Below are positions 11,109 through 19,306 of a stretch of 64,000 nt of DNA, piece by piece. The notes under the pieces are model-generated. The model saw only the letters and a list, made by a program, of their open reading frames with translations, was not told the DNA's origin and searched no databases. The number at the start of each line of letters is the position of its first letter. Position 1 is the first letter of the stretch. The DNA comes from Paenibacillus ihbetae (lineage in GTDB: Bacteria > Bacillota > Bacilli > Paenibacillales > Paenibacillaceae). The stretch covers positions 3,060,501 through 3,124,500 of the forward strand of contig NZ_CP016809.1 of NCBI RefSeq assembly GCF_002741055.1, read 5' to 3'. A program made the position numbers and the translations under genes.

Positions 11109-11311
11109 GATACGCTCCTCTTTTTCCTACCTATTGTATTAATATATCCAGTATGGGCCGGCAATTCAAATGAGGATGGTACAATACTTCAGAAATTATA
11201 CTTCTTCATGCAGGGTTTGCGCCATACTTTGCGACAAAAAGCCTGCTTATTTTCCCTTCCGCCCCTCACGGCATCAGGCTACCGGCCGACCTTCTGTTCT
11301 AAAGCAGGAAT

Positions 11312-11345
11312 AAGAAAAAGCTTGGTTCCCCAGGGAACCAAGCTT
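11312..11345 (-). terminator. Terminator of the GNAT gene at 11353
   Basis: A perfect inverted repeat of 12-13 bp (11318-11330 with 11333-11345) is followed on the minus strand by CTTTTTCTTA. It starts 8 nt after the stop codon. Confidence 0.85.
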
Positions 11346-11352
11346 CCATAAA

Positions 11353-12024
11353 TTACAGGGGAAGCAGCGCTACCTTCTCCCGCTGCTTGAGCTTTGCCAC
11401 CATATCAAGCCATGCTTGCGGCTTTTCCGGCAGGACGGCGTAGTAGCGCGTCAGGAAATTCACGATCAGCTCGGCAGGCAGCTCCGACATGCTGTCATCG
11501 CTCGGCATGAAGCAGAAGTCCAGGCCGGTTACCGCCTCCCCGTCGTTGTTCCAGGACGGGTGGACATAGTCGATATCGGTACGTTTGTAGCCAAGATGCG
11601 AGAGCACCTCGCGCCGTACAAACGGATCCATCGGCTTGATTCCGCCGAATTCGTAGTCGCTGACCCGATAAGGATCATAAATTTCGGCAAACATGCCAAG
11701 CAGCTCTTTCCCTTTGGCCGCCGCCAGGGCATGCAGGTCCTTCAAACGATGCTGCGCGAGGAACCGGCCGATGCCGAGTCCTTCGCGGCCGATGATCGTA
11801 AAGTCGGTCATCGCCACGTTCCAATCCTCGTAATACCGGTACTCGGTCGTCCCGACCACTTCCCCTTCATGCAGCGCTACAAACACGCGGATACCGGGGT
11901 CCTCAAGCGGTTCCTTCCACAGCTCGTATTCCAGCACCTCCTCAGGCGGAAACACCTCTTTCATCAGATTGTGCATGCTGCGAAACAGCGGGTCCTCGAT
12001 ACTAGTAATCCGAATATATTCCAT
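11353..12024 (-). CDS. GNAT family N-acetyltransferase
   Basis: 223-aa GNAT-fold protein. The acyl-CoA core is seen from about residue 45 (VFVALHEGEVVGTTEYRYY) to 110, with a degenerate pyrophosphate-binding loop GREGLGIGRFLAQ near residue 79. A substrate-binding C-terminal extension follows. The ATG is preceded by GAAGGGGG. It forms a minus-strand group with a second GNAT and a nitrilase upstream but is separated from them by 76 nt. The substrate cannot be told from sequence. Confidence 0.75.
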   Translation of the reverse strand: MEYIRITSIEDPLFRSMHNLMKEVFPPEEVLEYELWKEPLEDPGIRVFVALHEGEVVGTTEYRYYEDWNVAMTDFTIIGREGLGIGRFLAQHRLKDLHALAAAKGKELLGMFAEIYDPYRVSDYEFGGIKPMDPFVRREVLSHLGYKRTDIDYVHPSWNNDGEAVTGLDFCFMPSDDSMSELPAELIVNFLTRYYAVLPEKPQAWLDMVAKLKQREKVALLPL

Positions 12025-12100
12025 GACTGCAAAGCCCCCTTCATTAATGGTCGTAGATTATGCCTCTTCATCCTTGCATAATGCATAGCTATGGAAGACT

Positions 12101-12790
12101 TTAACTAAGCCCGCCCCGTACAGCTTTAAACGGATTGCGCCATTCCATCAAAGCCCCGTAATTGCATGACTCCTCATCCTCCAGATAATCGGCCGCGACG
12201 CCGATCGGCGTGCGCCCGCAGCGAAGCAGGAACGTAATCACCGGGTCATGCAGCTTCCCCTGGACGACCGCCTCCAGATAGGATTCGGCACTCATCCTGT
12301 CCGCGTACTTGTGATAGCCCGGCATCCGGCCGCCGCCCAGCAGGCGGTCCAGCCCGCGCTGCACGGTCACATGGTACAGCGACTGGATGAGCCATTTGCC
12401 CAGCCCCAGTTTACGAAACCGGGGTCTCACGCATATATCCGCGATATAAAGCGTATTGCCGTCCGGTGTATGGGTCCGGATATACCCGTTGTCCGTTGTA
12501 TCCGCCCAGGAATGAGCCGGCTCCGAAGGATCGTAATCCACGATCAGCGAGGTAATCGATCCGGCCAGCACCCCGTCCACCTCCACGCATAACGCGCCCT
12601 CGGGAAACCGGGTTATATGCTGGGTCAGCTGTTCCTTGTTCCACCACTGCTCGGATGGATACGGCGGCGGGAAGGTTTCGGATTGAATCACGATCAGCTC
12701 GTCGAAATCGTCCGCCGTATAGCCGCGTATGACAACCGGTACCGGCCGGTCGCCGTCAAATACGTAAAACCGCTGAAAATAGCTGCTCAT
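12101..12790 (-). CDS. GNAT family N-acetyltransferase, YhcX N-domain-like
   Basis: 229-aa acetyltransferase-fold protein. Core motifs are VIRGYTADDFDELIVIQSETFPP, then LYIADICVRPRFRKLGLGKWLIQSLY with the R/Q-x-x-G-x-G/A acetyl-CoA loop near residue 130, then LGGGRMPGYHKY. ATG at 12790 is chosen because AGGGGGC lies 4-5 nt upstream; longer in-frame starts overlap the upstream gene. It begins 39 nt after the nitrilase-family gene. In B. subtilis YhcX these two activities are fused in one protein, GNAT first and nitrilase second; here they are separate genes in the opposite order. Confidence 0.8.
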   Translation of the reverse strand: MSSYFQRFYVFDGDRPVPVVIRGYTADDFDELIVIQSETFPPPYPSEQWWNKEQLTQHITRFPEGALCVEVDGVLAGSITSLIVDYDPSEPAHSWADTTDNGYIRTHTPDGNTLYIADICVRPRFRKLGLGKWLIQSLYHVTVQRGLDRLLGGGRMPGYHKYADRMSAESYLEAVVQGKLHDPVITFLLRCGRTPIGVAADYLEDEESCNYGALMEWRNPFKAVRGGLS

Positions 12791-12828
12791 GCCGCCCCCT
12801 GCCTTTCCGTGTTTTGTATCGATCCGTT

Positions 12829-13686
12829 TTACTCCCAATCCGGATAAAGATCCGTGCGGCGGTCGCGCCACGTCGTAACGGAACCTTTCTCCCGGACCTG
12901 ATACAACAGGTCTAAATCCAGATCGGCTGTAATAATCATATCGTGGTTCAGCTCGCCTTCGGCCAGCAGTCCTTTCGGGGGAAACGGAACGTCATTCGGC
13001 GTAATAATGGCCGCCTGGCCGAAATTGGCCCGCATCAAATCGACCGTCGGCAGCGAGCCGACCGTGCCGGTCAGCACGACATAGACCTGGTTCTCGATCG
13101 CACGGGCGTGACTCGTATACCGGACGCGGTGGAAGCCGTGCCGGTCATCCGTGCAGGACGGACAGAAAATGACGTCGGCGCCCTTGGCCTTCGCCATCCG
13201 CACAATTTCAGGGAATTCGATATCATAGCAGGTCAGCATGGCAATCGTGCCATATTCGGTCTCGAACACCTCGAGCCCCTCGCCTGCCCCCATATTCCAT
13301 CCGGTAACCTCCGACGGAGTGATATGGATCTTGGCTTGCTCGGCCACGCGCCCGTCCGGGTAGAACAGATGCGCCACGTTATACAGCTTTCCTGCCCGCC
13401 GAATCACATGCGTGCCGCCGATAATATGCATGTTATATTGCTTGGCAAGCCGGACGAACAGCTCCAGATAGCGGTCCGTGAAATCCGGCAAATCATTGAT
13501 CGATAGCGCCTTTCCCTGGTCGTCCCCAATGGACATCAGCTGGGTTGTGAAGAATTCGGGAAACAGCACGAAATTAGCTTCAAACTCTTCGGCTGTCCGT
13601 ATGTAATGCTCTGATTGCTGAGCGAAATCATCAAACGATTGGATCGTGTGCAGATGGTACTGCACGGCGGAAACGCGGAATTTCAT
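12829..13686 (-). CDS. Carbon-nitrogen hydrolase (nitrilase superfamily)
   Basis: 285-aa amidase of the CN-hydrolase fold. The Glu-Lys-Cys triad is complete: E44 in LFPEFFT, K119 in AEQAKIHIT and C153 in LTCYDIEFPE. The ATG at 13686 has AAGGAGGAG 4 nt upstream and starts exactly at the conserved first strand (MKFRVSAVQYHL). It is followed closely by a GNAT gene, recalling the fused B. subtilis YhcX protein. Likely role: hydrolysis of a small amide coupled to acetyl transfer; the substrate is unknown. Confidence 0.9.
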   Translation of the reverse strand: MKFRVSAVQYHLHTIQSFDDFAQQSEHYIRTAEEFEANFVLFPEFFTTQLMSIGDDQGKALSINDLPDFTDRYLELFVRLAKQYNMHIIGGTHVIRRAGKLYNVAHLFYPDGRVAEQAKIHITPSEVTGWNMGAGEGLEVFETEYGTIAMLTCYDIEFPEIVRMAKAKGADVIFCPSCTDDRHGFHRVRYTSHARAIENQVYVVLTGTVGSLPTVDLMRANFGQAAIITPNDVPFPPKGLLAEGELNHDMIITADLDLDLLYQVREKGSVTTWRDRRTDLYPDWE

Positions 13687-14098
13687 GCTACTCCTCCTTA
13701 GGCCTTTGCTGGTTTCATTATATAAGATTATAGAGAACTTCGCTTGCGGAATCCATGATGATCTGTTTGGGGCGTAATGCCCGTAGAATGGGCAATCCAG
13801 TAGAGACCCGAATGCGAAATAGAAATTTGCTGCGAAAATAAAAGTAGTAAATTGGTGAAGGGCTCGGGAGCAGCTGCGTCCGGCTTGCCGAAATTGTGCG
13901 GAATTGAGGATATGGGTATTTTCGCACTCCCGCTTCTCGTACGTTGGCATCATTTTTGTGCGGCCGCTCGGGAAGTTTCCTTATATTGGTTCACACGAAA
14001 CCGGGAATGTGTAAAAATATTGGAAAAAGCACCATCCGAACCCGCGCCGATTCTCGCGCAAAAGCTTGGTCATTCACGGGAGGGGGAGCATAGCAACG
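13687..14098. other. Divergent intergenic region between nitrilase and toxin genes
   Basis: About 410 nt without a supported gene. It should hold promoters for both the minus-strand nitrilase operon and the plus-strand toxin gene. The left part is AT-rich around 13710-13735 and 13820-13850; a small hairpin (TGCCC/GGGCA) lies near 13780-13797. No clear sigma-A promoter pair could be assigned. Confidence 0.4.
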
Positions 14099-16375
14099 AT
14101 GTCCATCACGATGGTCCGAACCCGCATTCGGGATGCGGTGGAGCAAGTATACGAAGCAGCGCGCGCCTGGCTCGCGAAGCACCCTTTGGTCATAAAGGTT
14201 TACTATGCATTTTCCTGGCTTTCCTTGATCTTTCTCCTGATCAGCCTCATCTTTGTTAGGGATTCCCGTCTCATGATGGTTCAGTACCTCTGGTCATTCT
14301 ACGTGCTGCTGCAGTTCTGGCTGCTCTGCCGGAGCAAAACGCTCCCGTGGAAGCATGTCAGCCTGATGGTGCTGTCCGGAGTCATCCTGGTCGTGCCGCT
14401 TACGAACCTAACGATTCAGCTGCTGCATCTGATCTTTGGCGGCCGCACCTCGGATACCTGGTCCATGGCCGTAGCCACCCCCATTGTGGAAGAAGCCCTG
14501 AAGCTGCTGCCGCTCGCGGCATTCCTGTTCTTCTCCCGAAGGGCGTCTGCGCTAAGCCTCAGCGATTACGTGCTCCTGGGCGCAGCCCCGGGCGTCGGCT
14601 TCCAACTCATCGAGGAGCTCTCCAGACGCTGGGTCAATGACGGTTATCTTGCCCGGCAGTACGACTACAGCGTAACGTTGTTAGGCGGCAAAACGATCCA
14701 TTGGGACCTGTTCACCCTATTTCCGGGATACTTCGAGGAAAGCATTGTACCGTTAATGATGAGTGAAGGTCATCCCTTACATACCGCAGTGATTTCCCTT
14801 GGCGTCGGATTCGCCGTCCGTTTCCGTCGTAAGCTGACTCCGTGGGTCTACCTGTTTCCGGTCATCCTGCTCCTCTGGGCCATATTGAATCACGTGGCAT
14901 GGAACGGGCAAAGCCGGCTGCCGGACTGGATCATGACCGTCCACGAATGGACCGGGGAAGGCTACCGGGTCAAAGACATGTTCCTGCTTATGCTGGCGGG
15001 CGGCTTGATCATGGACTACGTCGACTTGAACAAGGTTAGACAGCGCCTGCCTAGGTACGGTCAGGAGCCCATGCTTAATCCGTTCTCCGAGTTGTTTCAT
15101 ACCCTAACCGCGCTGTTCAGCAGCAGAAAAAGGTTCGGAAATCTCCTTGCCTTTTACAGAGCAAGGCGTGAGCTCGGCTTCTCCTTTCTATATGGGAATG
15201 AAGAGGCTAAGAGCCGGGAACTTACCGTTCATGAGCATTTGCAAAAATACGGGGTGCTGCTCGGAGCCCTGGCCGTTCTCCTGCTTGCCGCAGGCGTCTT
15301 CTCGGGATTTCAGATGGTGCAGACCCCGGATTCCGCCTGCTTCGCCTGCCTGTTCGATTCGCTTCAGAGCTGGTGGGACCGCCTCAGCGGGTGGGAGCAG
15401 GCAGCGATCGTTCTCGGCGCGTTCGCCCTGGGCTTTATGTTCGTCGGGTTCTGGCCCGCCCTCGGGCTTGCCTTGACCGGACTCGATATCGCATCAAGCG
15501 GACACAGCATTGCCAGCTACATCCGCGATCCGAAGAAGCTGCTCTCGCCGCAGCATGTGCTGGCGGGGCTCACGGCCTTTCTTCTCGACCGGATTCCGGT
15601 AGGAAGAGGGCTGCGATGGCTGTCTGACCGGCTGGGACCGAGAGCAAAGGGCCTGCTGGATGCCATTCAATCGAAGCTCGGCCTTAAACCAAAGCCGGAC
15701 GGCGACACGCGGGGCATGCCTGACCGGCATGAAACTCCGAACGGAAAGCCGGAGCCCGAGAACCGGCAGCCGGACGATAAGCCGGAAGACACTAAACCCG
15801 GCCAAAACAAGCCCAACGATAAACCGGAAGATAACAGACCTGACGAGAATAAACCCGATGAGAATAAACCAGATGTGAATAAACCCGACGAAAATAAATC
15901 CGGGGAGAATCATCCGCCGGAGAACAAGCCGGAGGATTCCGGCTTGACCGAGCCTACTACGTCCGGCGGCGAGCCGCGAGGCAATTACGAAACGCCTGAT
16001 CCCAACGACCCGCGGCCGATCATGCGGCAAAACGAAACCGCCGACCTGCTGGCCTCGCAAGGGTACGATGTTGAAATGCTCCCCGGCACGAAGGGCGGCA
16101 ACGGACACGGCATTCTGCCCGAATCTAATCCGGATTTTCTGATCAACGGCAAAGCCTTTGACTGTTATTCGCCTGATACGGGCAACGTCCGGAATATCTG
16201 GTCCACGGTTGTTGGCAAAACCGAGCGGCAGGCCGGCGGCATCGTTCTGAATCTCGACGATTACACGGGCTCGATGGATAAGCTGATGAAACAGTTCGAT
16301 GATTGGCCGATCGAGGGCCTTGACGAGCTGTTCGTTGTTAAAGACGGGACCATCACGAGATGGTTTCCAAAATAG
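14099..16375 (+). CDS. Predicted membrane-tethered polymorphic toxin: PrsW-like protease fused to CdiA-like nuclease domain
   Basis: 758-aa protein in three parts. (1) Residues about 30-310 form a multi-pass membrane domain with PrsW-type motifs: E131-E132-x-x-K135, F168-x-x-x-E172-E173, H225/H228 followed by Thr, and N264-H265. (2) A further hydrophobic block at about 384-405 and 435-470 precedes a soluble helical segment, then a low-complexity Lys/Pro/Asp/Glu/Asn linker (about 529-625) with repeats of D-E-N-K-P. (3) Residues about 643-758 resemble the CdiA C-terminal tRNA nuclease domain: NETADLLASQGYDVEMLPG, NPDFLINGKAFDCYSP, RNIWSTVVGKTERQ, GIVLNLDDY, with candidate catalytic D679 and K707. 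ATG 14099 follows GGAGGGGGAG at 10 nt; an upstream TTG would engulf that site. A candidate immunity gene follows after 17 nt. The inference is a toxin held in the membrane and possibly released by its own protease domain. Confidence 0.75.
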   Translation: MSITMVRTRIRDAVEQVYEAARAWLAKHPLVIKVYYAFSWLSLIFLLISLIFVRDSRLMMVQYLWSFYVLLQFWLLCRSKTLPWKHVSLMVLSGVILVVPLTNLTIQLLHLIFGGRTSDTWSMAVATPIVEEALKLLPLAAFLFFSRRASALSLSDYVLLGAAPGVGFQLIEELSRRWVNDGYLARQYDYSVTLLGGKTIHWDLFTLFPGYFEESIVPLMMSEGHPLHTAVISLGVGFAVRFRRKLTPWVYLFPVILLLWAILNHVAWNGQSRLPDWIMTVHEWTGEGYRVKDMFLLMLAGGLIMDYVDLNKVRQRLPRYGQEPMLNPFSELFHTLTALFSSRKRFGNLLAFYRARRELGFSFLYGNEEAKSRELTVHEHLQKYGVLLGALAVLLLAAGVFSGFQMVQTPDSACFACLFDSLQSWWDRLSGWEQAAIVLGAFALGFMFVGFWPALGLALTGLDIASSGHSIASYIRDPKKLLSPQHVLAGLTAFLLDRIPVGRGLRWLSDRLGPRAKGLLDAIQSKLGLKPKPDGDTRGMPDRHETPNGKPEPENRQPDDKPEDTKPGQNKPNDKPEDNRPDENKPDENKPDVNKPDENKSGENHPPENKPEDSGLTEPTTSGGEPRGNYETPDPNDPRPIMRQNETADLLASQGYDVEMLPGTKGGNGHGILPESNPDFLINGKAFDCYSPDTGNVRNIWSTVVGKTERQAGGIVLNLDDYTGSMDKLMKQFDDWPIEGLDELFVVKDGTITRWFPK

Positions 16376-16392
16376 AATAGGAGTGGATCTCG

Positions 16393-16842
16393 GTGTTTTA
16401 CAATTTATATTTGGGAACAGGCTCATCGTTCGAGGAACTGAGCGCAACGCTTGTAACGCTGCATGCCGGGGACGGGGACGTCATTCGACATACGCCGGAG
16501 GAGCTTGTCATTTCATTCGACTGGGCAACCATGACCGCCCAAGAAGGCGGACAGGGATTGATGTTCAAAAGCGAGGATTACGGCATGCCGCTCCGGTTCA
16601 GCCTGTGGTTCGACATCCTGCCGAGCCAGCCGGACTGGGCAGAGAAGCTTATGGCGTTCACAGGGCGCCTGCTCAGCCGGATTGGAGGTGATTGCATTCT
16701 GGAGTCCAACGGGGATACCCCGATTCTGACCAGAACGGGGAGCCGCATCGTGGTGGACGATAAGAAGCTGAAGGGAACCGCCAAATTTCCGTTCCACGCG
16801 CTGAAGCTCTCTTTTGTCGAGGGCGATTTGGAGAAAGTTTAA
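16393..16842 (+). CDS. Candidate immunity protein for the adjacent PrsW-CdiA-type toxin
   Basis: 149-aa soluble, acidic protein with no signal peptide or membrane span. It starts at GTG 16393 with AGGAG 9 nt upstream, 17 nt after the toxin stop. I recognise no family. Size, charge and position directly 3' of a nuclease-toxin gene match immunity proteins of polymorphic toxin systems, which bind and block the cognate C-terminal domain. The predicted fold is mixed alpha/beta, with a Phe/Trp-rich centre (FSLWFDILPSQPDW). Function is inferred from context only. Confidence 0.6.
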   Translation: MFYNLYLGTGSSFEELSATLVTLHAGDGDVIRHTPEELVISFDWATMTAQEGGQGLMFKSEDYGMPLRFSLWFDILPSQPDWAEKLMAFTGRLLSRIGGDCILESNGDTPILTRTGSRIVVDDKKLKGTAKFPFHALKLSFVEGDLEKV

Positions 16843-16922
16843 ATTTTTTTTCGAAAAAACATTGAACCATTCGGGCTGGTAAAACGTACTAAGTGATACA
16901 TCAACCATAAGGAGGTTTATCA

Positions 16923-18995
16923 TTGAAGAAACGACTTTCACGAATGTTGGCAGGCTTGCTCACGCTTACCCTGTTGGTTCCATCAGGCGTTATGGCTGCA
17001 AGCGGTGACCCGGCGGCCTCGACCAAAGGACTTCAGGAGATCGCTGCGGAGAAAGCGGCGCTTCTTACCGAGCAGTACGGTACGATCAGCGTCCAATATG
17101 CCCTAATCGACAACGGAGAGATTAAAGCATCGGGCCAGTCGGGCATGAACGATATAGAAGGAAAGATCCCGCTCACGAAGGATACGATGTACGGCATCGG
17201 TTCGACGAGCAAAGTGTTTACGACCGCTGCGGTGATGAAGCTGGTGGAGGCCGGAAAGATTAATCTTGATACGCCTTTGGTCCAGTACATACCCGAATTC
17301 AAAATGAAAGACGAGCGCTACAAGAAGATCACCCCGCGCATGCTGCTTAACCATTCCTCGGGCCTGCAGGGCTCCAGCCTTGGCAATGCCTTTTTGTTCG
17401 AGGATAACGACACCTACGCACACGATACGCTGCTTGAGCAGCTGTCCACCCAGACGTTAAAAGCAGATCCGGGCGCATTCTCCGTATATTGCAACGACGG
17501 CTTTACATTGGCCGAAATTTTGGTGGAGCGCGTCAGCGGCAAAGATTTTACCGCATTCATTCATGAGCATTTTACAAAGCCGCTGGGGATGAACCATACC
17601 AAGACGTCACAGGACGATCTGGATCTCGACCAAATGGCAGGCCTGTACTATCCGACGTATCCGGAGCAGCTGCCGAATGAGACGGTCAACGTGATCGGAA
17701 CCGGGGGCATTTACTCCACGGCGGAAGATCTTGTTAAGTTCGGTACCATCTTCACCGGCGAAGCCAAGGGTATTCTTTCGGAAGCCTCCTTACGCGCGAT
17801 GGAGCAGGAAGAGTACAAACGCGGCTTGTGGCCGGAGGATGCGGACAACTCGTTCGATTTCGGCCTTGGCTGGGACAGCGTGCGGCTGTATCCGTTTAAC
17901 GACTACGGCATGAAGGGTCTGGTAAAGGGCGGCGATACGATCCTGTACCATGCTTCCCTCATCGTGCTTCCGGAGCAGGATATGGCTGCTGCTGTATTGT
18001 CATCCGGCGGCTCCAGCTCGACGAACCAGCTGCTGGCAACCCAGCTGCTGCTCCATGCTTTGAAGGAGAAGGGTACAATTAAAGAGTTCAAGCCCGACAA
18101 ATCGTTCGGCAAGCCGGTGCAAGCCGAGCTTCCAAGCGACCTGCTGAAGTATGACGGATACTACGGTGCTTCCAAGCAGCAGATTCGTGTAAAGCTGGAT
18201 CCAAAAGGCGTGCTCAGCCTCTCTGTTCCGCAAGTGCCGAATTATCCGGAAGAAAAATATATTTATACCAAGGATGGTGCCTTCATCGATGAGGCCGGCA
18301 CGATTAAAGCCAGCTTCGTCACGGAAGACAACGGCCGAACCTATCTCTGGGTAAGACAATATGCCACCGTTCCGGAGCTCGGACAGGTAGCGATTTCCCA
18401 ATATCTAGCCGAAAAGCTGGACGAGAACAAGCTGACCGCTGACGTCGAGGCGGCCTGGAGCAAGCGGGATGGCAAAACCTATTATCCGCTGAACGAAAAA
18501 TACACGTCCCTCGCCTACTTCATGATGAAGCCGACCATGCAAATTGCCCGCAATCCTGAGCTTAAAGGTTATGTGCTCGACATGGCAATCACCGATCGCG
18601 ACCGGGCAACGACCAAGCACAACGTTCCGGGTACGGGCAGCCGGGATACGCTGGACATCGAGTTCACCAAAGAAAAGGGTGTCGAGTATTTCAACGCTTC
18701 CGGAACGCTGTATATGAGCGAAGACGGCCTCAAATCCCTGTATAAGGGCAAGCGATCCACGGTGACCATTCATTCCGACGGATACGCCAAATGGTATACG
18801 GTTCCTAAAGGAGCGGCCGGCAAGACCCTTACCGTCACATTGCCTGCAGAAGGCGCATTTGCCGTCTATGACGAACTGGGAACGGTCCTGAACTACTCCC
18901 TTGTCAGCGGATCGAACGAAGTTAAGCTGCCGGAGAACGGCACGATCGTGTTTGCCGGTGCCCCGGGCTCGGTATTCGGCGTTCAGCTGAAGTAA
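16923..18995 (+). CDS. Secreted serine hydrolase, class C beta-lactamase/PBP4*-like
   Basis: 690-aa exported protein. A signal peptide (KKR followed by a hydrophobic stretch, probable cleavage after VMAAS near residue 26) precedes a beta-lactamase-like catalytic domain (about 35-370) with S94-T-S-K97 as the SxxK nucleophile motif and Y189-C-N191 as the YxN motif. The C-terminal 300 residues form beta-rich accessory domains. Family members include D-aminopeptidases, esterases and peptidoglycan-active enzymes; the substrate is unknown. The start is TTG with AGGAGG 6 nt upstream. It is a single gene ended by a strong terminator. Confidence 0.88.
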   Translation: MKKRLSRMLAGLLTLTLLVPSGVMAASGDPAASTKGLQEIAAEKAALLTEQYGTISVQYALIDNGEIKASGQSGMNDIEGKIPLTKDTMYGIGSTSKVFTTAAVMKLVEAGKINLDTPLVQYIPEFKMKDERYKKITPRMLLNHSSGLQGSSLGNAFLFEDNDTYAHDTLLEQLSTQTLKADPGAFSVYCNDGFTLAEILVERVSGKDFTAFIHEHFTKPLGMNHTKTSQDDLDLDQMAGLYYPTYPEQLPNETVNVIGTGGIYSTAEDLVKFGTIFTGEAKGILSEASLRAMEQEEYKRGLWPEDADNSFDFGLGWDSVRLYPFNDYGMKGLVKGGDTILYHASLIVLPEQDMAAAVLSSGGSSSTNQLLATQLLLHALKEKGTIKEFKPDKSFGKPVQAELPSDLLKYDGYYGASKQQIRVKLDPKGVLSLSVPQVPNYPEEKYIYTKDGAFIDEAGTIKASFVTEDNGRTYLWVRQYATVPELGQVAISQYLAEKLDENKLTADVEAAWSKRDGKTYYPLNEKYTSLAYFMMKPTMQIARNPELKGYVLDMAITDRDRATTKHNVPGTGSRDTLDIEFTKEKGVEYFNASGTLYMSEDGLKSLYKGKRSTVTIHSDGYAKWYTVPKGAAGKTLTVTLPAEGAFAVYDELGTVLNYSLVSGSNEVKLPENGTIVFAGAPGSVFGVQLK

Positions 18996-19175
18996 GATTC
19001 CGATTGACATCGTCTTGGGTTCCCTGAACTTATCCGATTTTTTATTATGCATGAACGATAAGAAAAAGGTCTGTCGACGTACTCTTAAAAAGATGACCAA
19101 TCGCGTGTTGCGATCGTTTTCCGTGCGTGATCAGACAGCGGATTCTCCGAAGCTTATACGCTCTGATATTCTAAG

Positions 19176-19227
19176 AAAGGCACCTTCGAACAATAGCCCG
19201 AGGCCGGGGTTCGAAAGGTGCCTTTTT
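19176..19227 (+). terminator. Strong intrinsic terminator after the serine hydrolase
   Basis: A long stem with one bulged base (19176-19191 with 19209-19224) and a G-rich loop is followed by six T residues. It also separates this plus-strand gene from the convergent GH95 gene. The 180 nt between the hydrolase stop and the hairpin show no gene. Confidence 0.88.
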
Positions 19228-19306
19228 TCGTTTACTGTTATGCGGGGCAGGCGAAACCGGTCGGTTCGCCGAATCGGTGCTTCTTAGGGAACCCGCGCCT
19301 CCCGCT

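Noticed and set aside
15494..16447. 317-codon minus-strand frame opposite the toxin C terminus
   Set aside because: Composition (Ile/Val/Arg/Phe repeats) is the mirror of the D-E-N-K-P linker; no ribosome site.
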